Source of the DNA: Diphasiastrum complanatum
Lineage: Eukaryota > Streptophyta > Lycopodiopsida > Lycopodiales > Lycopodiaceae
Direction: 5' to 3'
Assembly (NCBI GenBank): GCA_029204225.1
Contig: CM055103.1
Span: 3,665,419-3,729,418 of the forward strand
Length of the DNA: 64,000 bases
The notes beneath the pieces are model-generated. The model made no database searches. It was not told where the DNA came from and saw nothing but the letters and a program-made list of their open reading frames with translations. This document shows, piece after piece, positions 11,419-22,235 of the stretch. Numbering within the stretch: position 1 is the first letter of the stretch; the number at the start of each line of letters is the position of its first letter. A program made the translations under genes and the position numbers.

Positions 11419-12340
11419 ACTTTTAAAGTATTTTTTACCTAGCTTCTTCTCCTTTTTTCTCTTTTCTTTTTTTGTTTTGCTTCTGTGTTGTATGTTTGCT
11501 TGTGTGCTTGTCTCTATCTACCAACAAACAGCACGCGTTGTCTCTCCAGGTCCTACACGAGCTGCGGAGCAACTTCTCAAATCAGGGGGAAGCAACAAGA
11601 GAGTCAACTTGGGCATTTTCTTCAAAAGAAGTGACCCAAGTGACATTTTTCACAACCAAAAAGGTATATCAGAATTCGTCAGCCTGTCTGCAGCCCTAGC
11701 AGACCCTGATCTTTTATTTTATCACCTCCACGAATTCTGACCACGGTCAGATTTTGAGAAAATAGCCTAATATACTGTCAAAATCCCTTATTTCTCATCC
11801 AAATCTTTTTCCTAGAATCCGCCGGCTTCACTGAGGCTAGATCTCATCAAGATCAGTCCTCCAGCAGCTCCACGAATTCTATCTCATAGATTTTGCCCGT
11901 TTATTAGTCAGAAAATCACATTTTTTTTTTTCATATTTCCTATCTACCAACCAACCAAACATCTTTGTTAGAATTCGCCATCCAGCCTAAGAATTCGTTC
12001 TCAAAGAGCACGATTTCTCTGTCCTACCAGCGATTTCTGAAACTCCAATTTTTTCCTAGAAAATCTAAAAAAATCATTATTATGAATTCAGAACTCTTTG
12101 TCAGAGTTTGCAAATATTATAGTTAAATTATCTGCCTCTCCATGATTTCTCAGCCTGTCCACGAATTCTATCACAACCAGAAAGACCAGTTTTTGTCCTA
12201 CACTATCCATTCTGCAAGCAAACTGCCCTTTTGCCAAGTACAGTATTGTCCTGCTCATCTGTATTCTGCATCATGTCTCGTGACTGTGCTAAATCTTCTA
12301 ATCCAACTCCTCCACGACTAGAATGAAGAATTCCACGTAA
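11419..12340 (+). mobile_element. interior of the non-autonomous LTR element
   Basis: About 0.9 kb with no pol, protease or integrase motif. One ORF (to 11740) starts with a hydrophobic Phe/Leu-rich stretch and continues RAAEQLLKSGGSNKRVNLGI. The same DNA block recurs at 48246-48355, so it is a shared interior sequence and not proven coding. The motif CCACGAATTCT recurs at about 11729, 11870 and 12158, with related AGAATTCG repeats between. The element must depend on enzymes supplied elsewhere. Confidence 0.7.
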
Positions 12341-12839
12341 GTAGACATTTATGGAAGACCCTCCTTGCCATAAAAGGAGAGGAATTTGCATTGTAAACAA
12401 CACTTTGTGATTACGGCAAAATTACTATTGTGATTATCTTGCATTTCATTGTGTTCCAATTGGAAGGTGCATAGCCTGAGGGAAGGAGCTCGGGCCTCCT
12501 CTTGCCTCCTTTCATTGGCCTTTAATTGTGGCATGGTTTTAAGTGTTTATTGCTTAGTTTAGCCGCAATTCTTATTATCTCCCTTTGGGTGTTACGTAGG
12601 ATTTAGTAATCTTGCTAGTTGGGTTTGCCTTAGCAAGGAATTTTATTGTTGTCATTAATTAGCTTTATTTCTGTTACGGGCACTAGTTGGGCAAGCCTTA
12701 GTGTTCTCATTCTTGTTGATTCTTTCTGTATTCTGTTGAAGCTTGTTGTAGAAACTTAAAAAGTGGACGAATCTCTACATCCCTATACTACACCCATAAG
12801 TAGATCTAGCCATCGCATAAACTAGATATACTTCTAACA
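12341..12839 (+). mobile_element. 3-prime LTR, 5-prime-truncated
   Basis: About 499 bp, nearly identical to 10905-11404, ending CTAACA. The first 300 bp of the LTR and any polypurine tract are missing, although the outer end and the target duplication are intact. This points to an internal deletion after insertion. Confidence 0.85.
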
Positions 12840-12995
12840 CTAACATACATAGCCCTATCTAGAATACGATATATCCCAAATTTATACCTCACTTCACCAC
12901 TCCAAAATTAACATTTCAAAGTTCATGCATCCATAAAAACCGAAATGACACGCTTACGGACATATGGAAAATGGGAACTCCAAATTCCTATCATG
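12840..12995 (+). pseudogene. Helentron-like helicase, C-terminal fragment (part 2)
   Basis: From the right-hand CTAAC duplication the frame reads IALSRIRYIPNLYLTSP and then KTEMTRLRTYGKWEL. The family has HGLTY-ALSR followed by LYL, and further on EMTRLRT. The preceding HGLTY half is encoded at the end of part 1, so the LTR insertion sits inside this motif. The match across the junction supports both the helicase call and the insertion boundaries. Confidence 0.8.
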
Positions 12996-12999
12996 AATA

Positions 13000-13492
13000 C
13001 TTAATACATTTACTCATTTGCTTATTCAATCTTTAAACACCGTATCAATACAAAAACACGCACTTGATATTTTTGCAGATTACAACCTCATGAGTTCAAA
13101 TATACTTTGCCTACAAGAAACTCGAACCTACAATTATGCAACCAATTTAGAACACAGGTTCCATGCTATCCGAAATTATTATTTTTTGGGAACAACCATA
13201 TATTATGATGACAATCAAACTCTCGATAACTATAACATTCACAATACAGAAAATGTAGAAATTATTAAAGCATCTTTTAACGCAGACAAAACTCATTGCA
13301 TGACTGTAATCACAATATACCACAAACTGAATTCCAATATATTCCATTTCCTACAAATATTAAACTGTATTTTGAAAACCTCACAAACAAACACACCAAT
13401 AACAATTTTAGGAACATTGACCTGTTTTTTTCAAACACCTATACAAAACAGCTCACAACAGTTATGAACCAATACAATCTCTCGATGAGAAA
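13000..13492 (+). pseudogene. Helentron-like EEP (AP-type) endonuclease fragment
   Basis: The frame reads LNTVSIQKHALDIFADYNLM followed by SSNILCLQETR. This resembles the N-terminal part of exonuclease-endonuclease-phosphatase domains, where the E of QETR is a metal ligand. The later ITILG and NIDLF blocks correspond to the GDFN metal-binding motif but lie in two frames, so a frameshift splits it. NQYNLS follows. The catalytic C-terminus (SDH) is absent because the sequence runs into a duplicated CT microsatellite block at 13482. Helicase followed by an EEP endonuclease is the arrangement of Helentrons. Confidence 0.75.
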
Positions 13493-13582
13493 CAATGCAA
13501 AGGAAGCAAGAGATGCATCGAAGCACAGGAAGAATCCTTGAAGGAATAAGAGCAGCTCTCACAATCTTTGTCTCTCTCCTGT

Positions 13583-13651
<69 letters not shown>

Positions 13652-13735
13652 CTGTCTCTCGATGAGAAACAATGCAAAGGAAGCAAGAGATGCATCGAAG
13701 CACAGGTAAAATCCTTGAAGGAATAAGAGCAGCTA
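13482..13735. repeat. 75-bp direct repeat flanking a (CT)n microsatellite
   Basis: The block starting CGATGAGAAACAATGCAAAG occurs at 13482-13558 and again at 13660-13735 with few changes. About 30 CT units (13587-13648) lie between. The apparent ORFs here are repeat artefacts. Confidence 0.9.
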
Positions 13736-14440
13736 TGGTGCCAAATGTCGACGCAGTGGCTTTTGTGAAGAAAGCCCGGCCTAATACCCAAAAATTGCAC
13801 CTACGTACCTACATTATATTCACATTGGGCTACATTATATACAAACTATAATCCCATCACTTCTTCTTTGTTTGAAAACCTTCCAACCTTTCATAGCAGA
13901 TTTTTGTTTAGCAACTCCTAACACAAAATTACGTACCTACCTTTCATATATGATTTTTCTTTGGCAAGTCCCAATGGCAAAACTGTGTACATTCACAAAG
14001 GCAAAGGCAAGGCCCTTGTGGGTTGCCACTATCCCTTGTTTCAATTCCATAGATTTTGGAAGTAAAATCACATTCTTTGTTGGCTAGTCTATGTGGAGTA
14101 AAAAAAAGCATTTTGCCATCACACAATGAGGTTTAGTACTTCAAAATTTTGGAGTTTTTATAGAGGAAACAACACTAGTAATATTTGCTGCTGCTGCTGC
14201 TGCTGCTTTTCACTCCGATCAATAAAGTGGAGCAGAGATCAGATATGGAGGGTCAAGAACTTTGAATATACATTAGGTTGATGGTGGAGAGAGAAGATAT
14301 TGATCGATGCTTTGTTGTTAGCAGCACTTTCTGGCGAAATTGAGATACATAATTCATGGTGAAAATTGTGACAGAGAGTTGATGAGAATATCTTTGCTGT
14401 TTTGTGTTTTTGCTAATAAAAATTCCGCTGGCTTTTTTGG
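13736..14440. other. intergenic / upstream region of RRP43
   Basis: No gene seen. It includes a (CTG)n run at about 14186-14208. The sequence is AT-rich with no clear TATA box. Confidence 0.5.
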
Positions 14441-14450
14441 TAACAGGTGA

Positions 14451-14470
14451 GGTTAGGGTTAGGGTTAGCG
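14451..14470 (+). promoter_or_regulatory. telo-box-like (GGGTTA)n element upstream of RRP43
   Basis: GGTTAGGGTTAGGGTTAGCG lies about 60 bp upstream of the start codon. Telo-boxes (AAACCCTAA or its complement) are known in promoters of plant ribosomal-protein and ribosome-biogenesis genes, which fits an exosome subunit. Its regulatory role here is inferred. Confidence 0.55.
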
Positions 14471-14527
14471 TTGGATTTAAGGATTTTGGGAAACAAAAAT
14501 AGTGAGGTGTGAGAGAGAGGAGGGGAT

Positions 14528-17057
14528 ATGGCTGCCTCTGGCGATGGGGGTGCAGATATGGAAGTGGAGGCATTTCGTCGTCTCTACCCAGCTCGATTCT
14601 ACCAGCGCTATTTGGATGCTGCTGTCAGGCCTGATGCGCGTCTTCTCAACCGAGCTCGATCCACCTCCATCTCTCTAGGTCCCCCCCCCCCCCCCCCCCC
14701 CCCACCTTCTTTATGGCCTTTTAGTTGTGACCATCCTTTGTTTTCGTACAGTCTCTTTCGATCCGATTTTCCTCATGGGTCTGTCTCAGTTTTGGTTAGA
14801 CACAAACAATACAACATTACAGAAAAGTTTGTGTGTGTGTGTGTGTGTATTGTTTGCAGGGCCAGTTCCTACTGCTGATGGGTCTGCGCTGGTCAAAGTT
14901 GGAAACACAGTAAGATAAAAACCTTTCTTTATACCTCACTTGGTTTAGTGGAGTTTGTATATTGCTCAATCAGTAGAAGTTAATAATTTCTCATCGAGTT
15001 TCCAGCTGCATGACTCTCAAGCGTTGTATATTATGCCTTTCTGTAAGGGGCTATGGTGGATACCTCTACCTGATTAAACCTAGGCAGATGGAAAGCCCCT
15101 CCCCACCTGCAGTTAGGGTTACGTATTTAAGCACCTTTTAACTATTGGCAGTTACTGCTAATGGGTTTATGGTACCCCCAATGGCACTTAGACACTCGGA
15201 GATTTGGCCCTGGCACATCCTTACCCACAGATTCCTGTGTTTGCTCTCTTCACATTAAAATCTGTCGAGGATTGCATTGTCACATTGGATATCATTCACA
15301 CATAGGGCCGACATGCATAAAAAGGGGATGTTCCTCTCTGCATGTTTCCTGGCACCTATTTTTGATATACAATGTAGTTCAATCTTACTTCCACATAAAT
15401 GCATGAGAAAGCTCTGACTTTGCTATACGCTGCAGACAATGCTGGCAGGAGTAAAGCTAGAGGTGATGACACCATCTTCTGAAGGCCCTGATTTGGGGCA
15501 AGTTGGTAAGAGTTTATGCAGCTTTTGGCAGTGTGTGCTTTGTTACTCAAGTTTGGACTGCTGCTACTTGGTTATGAGGATGAAAAAGTTTATTGTTTGC
15601 TGTTTTTTGTGCGGTGGTGGGAAGAATACAGTGGTAGAATTTCATATGCCGCCTATTTGTTCCCCTCAATCAAGACCTGGTAGGCCAGCAGAGGCAGCAT
15701 GCACCATCACCGAGCAACTTACAAATGCTTTGAAAAGGTACTCAATATTTTATGTTGTTCAATTAATTTGAAATCTTTCGGACAGGCAGTAGTGAAGCTG
15801 TGACACTCTGAACAATGCGCAGCTCAGAACTAGTGGATTTGCATGAGTTATCGATAGCTCCAGGCAAAGCAGCGTGGATGGCGTATCTGGTTAGTAATGC
15901 AATTTCTACCAATCTTTTCTTCAAGCTTGTTGCTCTGTACTCTGTATGACCTCCTATTCCTAGCATTAGCTTGTTGTGCTGTCGGGACCAAGCTGTTTAC
16001 CAATCAAGAAACCCAACTCTCGTTTTGACTTATGGCAGGATATTTACTGTCTAGATGCTGATGGATCACTTCTTGATGCAGCACTGCTAGCATCTGTTTC
16101 TGCACTAGCACACTGTGAGGATTCCATTCCATATCTCAGTCCAGTATTTAACTTTGCTGCCTCTCTGTTAACCCCAGCTCACAGATCGGTACTTTTTTGT
16201 TGCCTATTTTGAATCCAGTACAAATTCCATCTGTTGCTATGACGGAAGAAGGCACGGTGATTCCTGCGCTTCCTGAAACTGGAATCAGTAACCATTTAAG
16301 TAACGATAAGCATTTACAACAGCCAACGGTTAGTGAGCAGAGACGACTGAAGCTTGGTGCAATACCTTGGTCTCTTACATGTGCATTGTATAAAAAGCAT
16401 GTCTTAGCAGATCCTACTGCAGAGGAAGAGACTGTTCTTCATACCATTCTAACTGTGATCATCGACTCCTCTGGAAGACTAGTTGCTTTCTATAAGCCCG
16501 GGGGTTCGATTCCTGCAACCACAAATATTATTCAGGTAAATTCGGTTCTTCCCTTTTTATAATTTATATACACTATTCCAGGTAATTTGTTATGCTAAAA
16601 CTACAGAAATGTCTGCATGGCACCTTGATGGGGGTCATGCCCACATTGAGGAAATATACATAGATGACAATAAAATTCACTGGATGGGCTATCCATTATT
16701 TTGTTTTATGCATGTGCTTGTGACATGTCTTGTCCCAACTGTAGGCCATTGGATCAACATAACGGATGGCCAAATCCCCACTGGTTACAAGCCTTTGGAG
16801 TTTGAACTTGCTCAACTGGCTTTTTATATGGATTTAAATCAGTTTGAAATTTGAACGTGGACACACATGCACATACACAAACACACATGCTAACGTGTGC
16901 ACACACACACACCTCCTGGTAAGAATCTTATATTTTTTCTTCCGAACTCTGACGTGAGGTTATGCTTCAGGAATGCATTTCTCTTGCAAAAAGGAGGTCC
17001 AAAGAACTTCAGCGTTCTCTGGATGAAGCAATCACGCAATACGAATCCGAAACTTGA
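14528..17057 (+). CDS. RRP43: exosome complex component RRP43 (RNase PH-like core subunit)
   Basis: Eight exons: 14528-14678, 14860-14909, 15436-15505, 15632-15737, 15823-15889, 16039-16114, 16219-16535 and 16971-17057. All junctions are GT/AG and the phases agree, giving 307 residues, close to the length of plant RRP43. Family blocks in order include EVEAFRRLYPARFYQRYL, VRPDAR, DGSALVKVGNT, LEVMTPS, VEFHMPPICSP, PGKAAWMAYLDIYCLDADG, LADPTAEEE, VIIDSSGRLV and a final KELQRSLDEAI. RRP43 is a non-catalytic RNase PH-fold subunit of the hexameric exosome ring in nucleus and cytoplasm, acting in rRNA processing and RNA decay. The start follows an upstream telo-box. Intron 1 carries a 20-plus poly-C run and a GT microsatellite. 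The last exon is duplicated at 34698-34784. Confidence 0.95.
14681..14703 (+). repeat. poly-C tract in RRP43 intron 1
   Basis: A run of more than 20 C residues begins 2 bp after the exon 1 donor site. A (GT)n run (about 14829-14848) lies just before the exon 2 acceptor of the same intron. Confidence 0.95.
16861..16916 (+). repeat. imperfect (CA)n repeat in the last RRP43 intron
   Basis: Interrupted ACAC and CATGCA units immediately left of the inverted-repeat arm. Confidence 0.8.
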
Positions 17058-18812
17058 TGACATATGCTTACTAGTTCGTAAATACTTGGTAACGAAGAAA
17101 GCAGCAAGTTACTTTACCATACTCATCGTCTGGGATTGTAGCTTGCACTGAACGTTCTGAAAATGGTAATTGCAGTTACGGCGAATTTTTGTACCATGCC
17201 GTGCCCAGTATCGAGATGATATTCTTTCAAATTGAAAGGTCTCAGAGGGAAATCTTAAGACATTTTCGACATAAATTGCTGGACATTTACCTTCAATATT
17301 TGTAGGTCCCGTAAGCCCATCAATGTTGAACTTATAGTCTGCACCTTGCTAACGTGGGCTTTGGAGGAAGCATTCTGGGAAGGGGAAATTGCTGAAACCT
17401 CGTCTGTAACGGTTAGCAGATTTTGATGAGCAGATATTTTGTATCCATGGTCGAAATTAAAAGATAGTGTCACAGAGTGTTGCATTTAATGAGGCTCTCA
17501 TGTAGAGGAAACTGTTTTTTTAGATGCCAGTTTGGTGAAGGGTTCAGGCTTTATGCCAGGTAATTGTTCAGTGGCATGCTGCTCTTAAGTTTTGAATTCA
17601 CTTGATTAGTTAAGATAAATCCTATTCATTTTAAGATGAAAATTTTATGGGCCTTTCATATGTTGAATATGTCAACTGTTTACTCCATTTTTGAGATGGG
17701 CCTTCATGCTTGGTCTTGCATTAAGGTAGGACCAGAGAAGTGTTGGTTTTGTTTGAAATTCTGAAAACGATCTTGTTCATCTATATACAACTATTTTTTT
17801 ACACATATGGCATACATAACTCATCAAATTCTGAAAATGATCTTGTTCATCTATATACAACTATTTTTTTACACATATGGCATACATAATTCATCAAAGT
17901 GTTAATCATGTTTGCACGATTCTTGATTGAATTTGTTTTCCTTTGCTAGATTAACCCATGCAATTATAGGGGAAGTTTCCCAATAAAGAGTTAGACATTC
18001 AAACTAGATCCAACTGTATTATCAAATGTTGGAATATATCTTTAGACATAACAATATGTGGAATTTGAAAAGAGGCATAGAGCTTAGTGTGAGCTCTTGC
18101 ATGGCTGAAATGGGATTTTTTGGAATGGCCGTAATTGCCTCCATCGCTGGTTCAGAAGAGAATTTTTGATTGCTTTATTGGGTACTCAATTTCACTATAT
18201 TCCTAAGGTGTTTAAAACACAAAAAGAGTTCTAGCATATAGTGGTGAACGAGTGAGCTGTTGAGCTAATTGGATGGAGTTGATGGTACAGATCGCCCATT
18301 CAGGTGGGTGGGTGCCCTTGGAGTACGCATTTTACTTCAGAATGTTGCATGGTTTCGTGAGAATAAATTATCTCAAGTCCTATGACAAATTGACACAAGA
18401 CGGTGACTATGAAATTCATGAATGTCATCTTGGTCTGTGCATGCCTGCCGGCATCTAGATCTTTGCTGAGATTGTGGGATTTGTGACATGTGAGATTTTG
18501 TTGATTTATTGTTGGAATGGTGAGATAGACACATGTTGATATGAATTGACTAACAAGAATTTTTTTTGATATTGATGATATGCGTCTTCAAGTCACAAAT
18601 ACTATTGACTTGTTTAACTGAGCTAATCCATTTGTGATTATATGCAAGTCAACTCTTATTATCATTGCCTTCAAGTTGATGTGATTAAGTTAAAAATTAA
18701 TTTGCAATACATAGACATAAATGATGTCATGTATAATTTTTGGATTATTGACTCAAATTACTTCCTCATGTCTAGCACTAATGACTCCAATTATTTACAG
18801 GATATGCAAATT
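16928..18812 (+). repeat. inverted repeat, left arm (contains the last exon of RRP43)
   Basis: This segment recurs in reverse complement at 33130-34827. Matching landmarks are the RRP43 terminal exon, the frame MQHSVTLSFNF (reverse strand), a tandem 69-bp unit and a late block with TATTTACAGGATATGCAAA. Identity is high near the exon and lower toward 18.8 kb, with indels. Similarity stops at TATATTTTTTCTTC on the left and at about 18812 on the right. Confidence 0.85.
17757..17895 (+). repeat. tandem duplication of a 69-bp unit
   Basis: Two near-identical copies start AAATTCTGAAAA and end CATACATAACTCATC. The inverted-repeat right arm has a corresponding but diverged double unit. Confidence 0.85.
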
Positions 18813-19076
18813 TGCACACTTCACGAGTTTTATATAAGATTTAGGAGAAGCTATAAGGAAGACCTTTCAGAATCGAGAAAAGTTGGCATTGGGTGTTGCA
18901 TATAAGTAGATAAATATTTGTTTTGATCCAACACATTTACAAATGCTACTCATTATATTTATTGGCCATAGAACTACTAGTATCTATGAGAAACCAATGT
19001 TTTATAAATCATAATAAAAAATCACATGGGATCAAGAGAATATGAATTTTAGTATCCAATATTTCTTGGTTTCCAC
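18813..19076. other. intergenic, AT-rich
   Basis: No supported gene. Only short chance ORFs. Confidence 0.5.
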
Positions 19077-19818
19077 TGTTAATTTAGGAAAACAATTCAA
19101 AACAATCAATTGATAGAATTGGATGGATGTTATTAGCCTTTCAGGTGACATCATCCAAAGTTCTCAAGTAGTAATTACTCTCCCAAGGAATACATGAAAC
19201 CGGGTTACCCATTTTATAATATCAAGAAATTCACAAATATATTCCATGTAGAGAAATTGATTTAAGTGTTTTCGATTTCATAAATTTCATATATTCAAAA
19301 GGGGTAATATCTCAAAAACCTAACCCTCTTTTATAATCAATGGCTTTAGGCATCCCTCAAGATATCCAACTTATTACACTCTTACTTACGACAAACCTCC
19401 AAGTGTCGGTTAACCACAAGAGACCGAACGATTCACGTTCCACCCCACCATAAGACCTAATCCGGGTCCACCCTCCGTGCCCTGACTTGTGACCGTATCA
19501 AGCGGGATCCGACCTCCATCCTAGACAGTGTCCCAGACCACTGCCTAGGCTCTCAGCCATCTCCTGCCTCAAGCTGGCACTCATCATGGCCATGCACATG
19601 CTCTCCATCCACCTCCTCCTAGGTAGATAGAGTGGATGGCAAATGAGTCCTCCTCCCCTTGTATACCTCCAAGGAGAGAGACTCCAAGCCATGTGCACAC
19701 CTAGATCATGACATGTGGCAACCATGTAGATTCACGAGTCACCGGTCAAGTCTATAGGCCTAGTGATCGTCCAGTCTCAAGTTTGGGTTTGGGACCCAAG
19801 GGAGTTGGGTGCCTAACA
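19077..19818 (-). mobile_element. 3-prime LTR of the minus-strand gypsy element
   Basis: On the minus strand the LTR starts TGTTAGGCACCC directly after a purine tract (AAGGAGAAGGGAA, about 19819-19831). It contains a TATA box (TTATAAAAGAGGG, about 19326-19338). The distal end is uncertain: candidates giving a terminal TAACA lie at about 19077 and 19130. Confidence 0.6.
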
Positions 19819-22235
19819 TTCCCTTCTCCTTAAAAAATTCCTTATCTAAGGAAGAAAATCTGGGAACCTCAGTCCAAGGTCATGCTCTTTTTCCCAACAT
19901 CCTTTCCAATGAACCAAGTACTCAATTACCTGCCTGTTTCTGAGACCACGTTGACGTACATCAACAATGGCATGTGGTTCCATAGGTACAAAGGATGTCA
20001 TGTCCTCAAGCTAAATTAAGTCCTCCTGAAATATCAAGTCATCCTTTCCACCAAGTCGTTCCTTTAAACGACTAATGTGAAAAATTGGATGTACCTTAAC
20101 ACCTTGAGGAAGTTCCAACTGATAGGCATTCCGATGGAGTTTTCTTACTATACGGAATGGACCTACATAACAAAGTGATAATTTATTACATTTTCCAGTC
20201 TTTAATACCTTAGTCTTTTGGTAGTCTAAGATACACAAGATGAACCAGTGTGCGGAATAAAGAATGAACAACTAATTACGAACAGACAACAATCAGACAA
20301 TAAGACATTCAAGATCATTCAACATGTGCATTACAACTACTATATTGTCAGATCTTTTCATAAGAGCGTTGTTGTGACAAACCCACACAGTGCGTCGGCT
20401 TGAGAGAATCTATGTAGTTTTTTTCCAGTTTCTTGTAATATCTATGAAATTGACTAAAAATAGTGATTTCAGCATGCTGGAGTCAATTTCTTCTCTAAGT
20501 CTTTTTTCAAGTGACAAATCCCACCCCCCCAAAAGTCGTGGCAAATCTCATGGTATTCACAAGGTCAACGTCTTCTCCAACTCACTGCATTGAATTCTGT
20601 ACTGCTTGGGGACAACACTTGCACCGTCAGTGGAATTGCTCCACCAAATAGTATCATCGCTCCATCTGCATACTACATGCTGTTTGCTGTCAATCAAGGG
20701 GTAATCACTGATTAATTTAAACCCTTTTCTCTCTATCCATAAAGATAGATCAAACACAAGAGGATTGGTTGAACATCAAATTAGTTGAACACCAATGTGA
20801 GCTAGGCATAGAATATGCCAACTGATGTCCAAGAGTTCACTAGTAAGCGAGACTGTCTGATATAGTTCGTGAGAGACATAGTATCTCTTGCGTTGACACA
20901 CTGGGTGGGTTTGTCACGCAGTGCTCTAGTGTAGACTGATATTCCAAGGAATATTCTAGCCATCCTGCGGCACATCTTTAAAAATACAAGCAAGATAGGA
21001 TTTAAACGTAGAACTTGCCCATCAAGTTTAGGCTTTTGCGGTATCCATACTGGATCCTCATAGACCCTACGTTGTCGCTTTTGATTGGTGTAAAACTGGG
21101 TTCTATCCTGAGCCGTTTTTACGTTATCGCGGGCAACAAGCAACATTTCTTGCATATCATGCATGTTGCTTTAACCTTTAGGCTTTTGAGGTCCACTGAA
21201 ATGGGAGCTCTAGGCTGGAAACCATACATCAGAGAAAATGGACTAAAACCCGTCGTTGAGTGCTTTGCAATGTTATACACAAACTCAATCATTGGAATGT
21301 ACCTTTTCCAATCCGACTGTCTTTAGGAAACATATCTTCGAAGCATGTCTTCCATAAACTGGTTTGTCCTCTCTGTCTGACCATCTGATTCAGGATGATA
21401 TAATGATCCCATACTTAATGTGGTCTCTGATTTCTCAAAGACTGCCTGCCAGAATTTGCCAGTGAAGTTAGGATCTCGATCACTAACAATGTCAACCAAA
21501 CAGCCTGAACAACTTTTCACCGAAAAGCTGAGCAAGTTCAGAAGCTTTGACAGTTCGTTTGGTTGGTATGAATTGCGCCATTTTGATTAACCTGCCAACT
21601 ATAACCCAAATAGCATCATTTTGCTTCCCCGTCCGAGGTAGCCCAACTACAAAGTCCATGGAAATACTTTTCCACTTTCTTTCGAGAATTTCCAAGGGCA
21701 TTAGAAAACCAGCTACCTTAAGTCTTTCAACTTTATTAACTTGGCATTGTCCACACTTGCGAACATATGCCTCCACTTGACTTTTTAAGTTTGGCCAATA
21801 AAATTTTCTTATTATTAAGTCAAGTGTCCTTTGTGAGCCAGGGTGTCCTACACATGGGCTGTCGTGACATTCATGCAGGATTTGGGTCCTAATGTCATCA
21901 TTTTCTGGCACAGAAACCTTTTCATTCCGGAACCGTAACCCATTCCTAATGGAATAGTCTCTTAACATCTTGTCTTGAGGAGAAATCTTCGAATCCTGCA
22001 TTCCAAGCTCATCACTAGATCTAGAAGAACCTGCCAGGACATCTAGCCAAATATGACTGAAGTACCTATTGGTCTTACACAAATATCCTAAGGACAAATA
22101 TAACTCAGATTGGATCTCAGAAAAGCTTAAGTGATTACCCTCTCCAATCCGACTTAAGGCATCCGCGACACTATTAGAAGTACCCTTCCGGTACTGAATG
22201 TCATAATGAAAGTCTTGGAGCATTTTTGTCCATAC
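19819..22235 (-). pseudogene. Ty3/gypsy pol remnant (RNase H end, integrase)
   Basis: Read from 22235 down: the end of RNase H (IQYRKGTSNSVADALSRI), then an H2C2 zinc finger (HECHDSPCVGHPG, CGQCQ). The integrase core follows with SMDFVVGLPRTGKQNDAIWV and, after a frameshift, SDRDPNFTGKFWQAVF and YHPESDGQTERTNQ. Next comes ARDNVKTAQDR and the C-terminal KLSLCYVGPFRIVRKLHRNA and VHPIFHISRLKE. Frameshift at about 21500. An insertion of about 0.8 kb splits the C-terminal part. Gag, protease and RT are absent on this strand. LTR and polypurine tract follow at 19818. Confidence 0.85.
20235..21040. mobile_element. unidentified insertion inside the gypsy integrase
   Basis: The integrase frame breaks after VWIPQKPKL (about 21040) and resumes at KTGKCNKLS (about 20200), where the family is normally continuous. 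The intervening roughly 0.8 kb includes two inverted segments, ACAAACCCACACAGTGCGTC at about 20380 and its near-complement at about 20893-20915. No target duplication could be fixed. It may be a small MITE or a partial LTR. Confidence 0.45.

Noticed and set aside
11405-11740. Hydrophobic ORF as a signal-peptide protein
   Set aside because: The Phe/Leu-rich start is a T-rich retroelement leader just after the primer-binding site. The same DNA elsewhere is not a conserved frame.
13431-13800. Arg/Glu-rich ORFs on the minus strand
   Set aside because: They are translations of the CT microsatellite and its duplicated flanks.
14451-14470. Interstitial telomere
   Set aside because: Only three GGGTTA units next to a gene start. 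A promoter telo-box explains it better.
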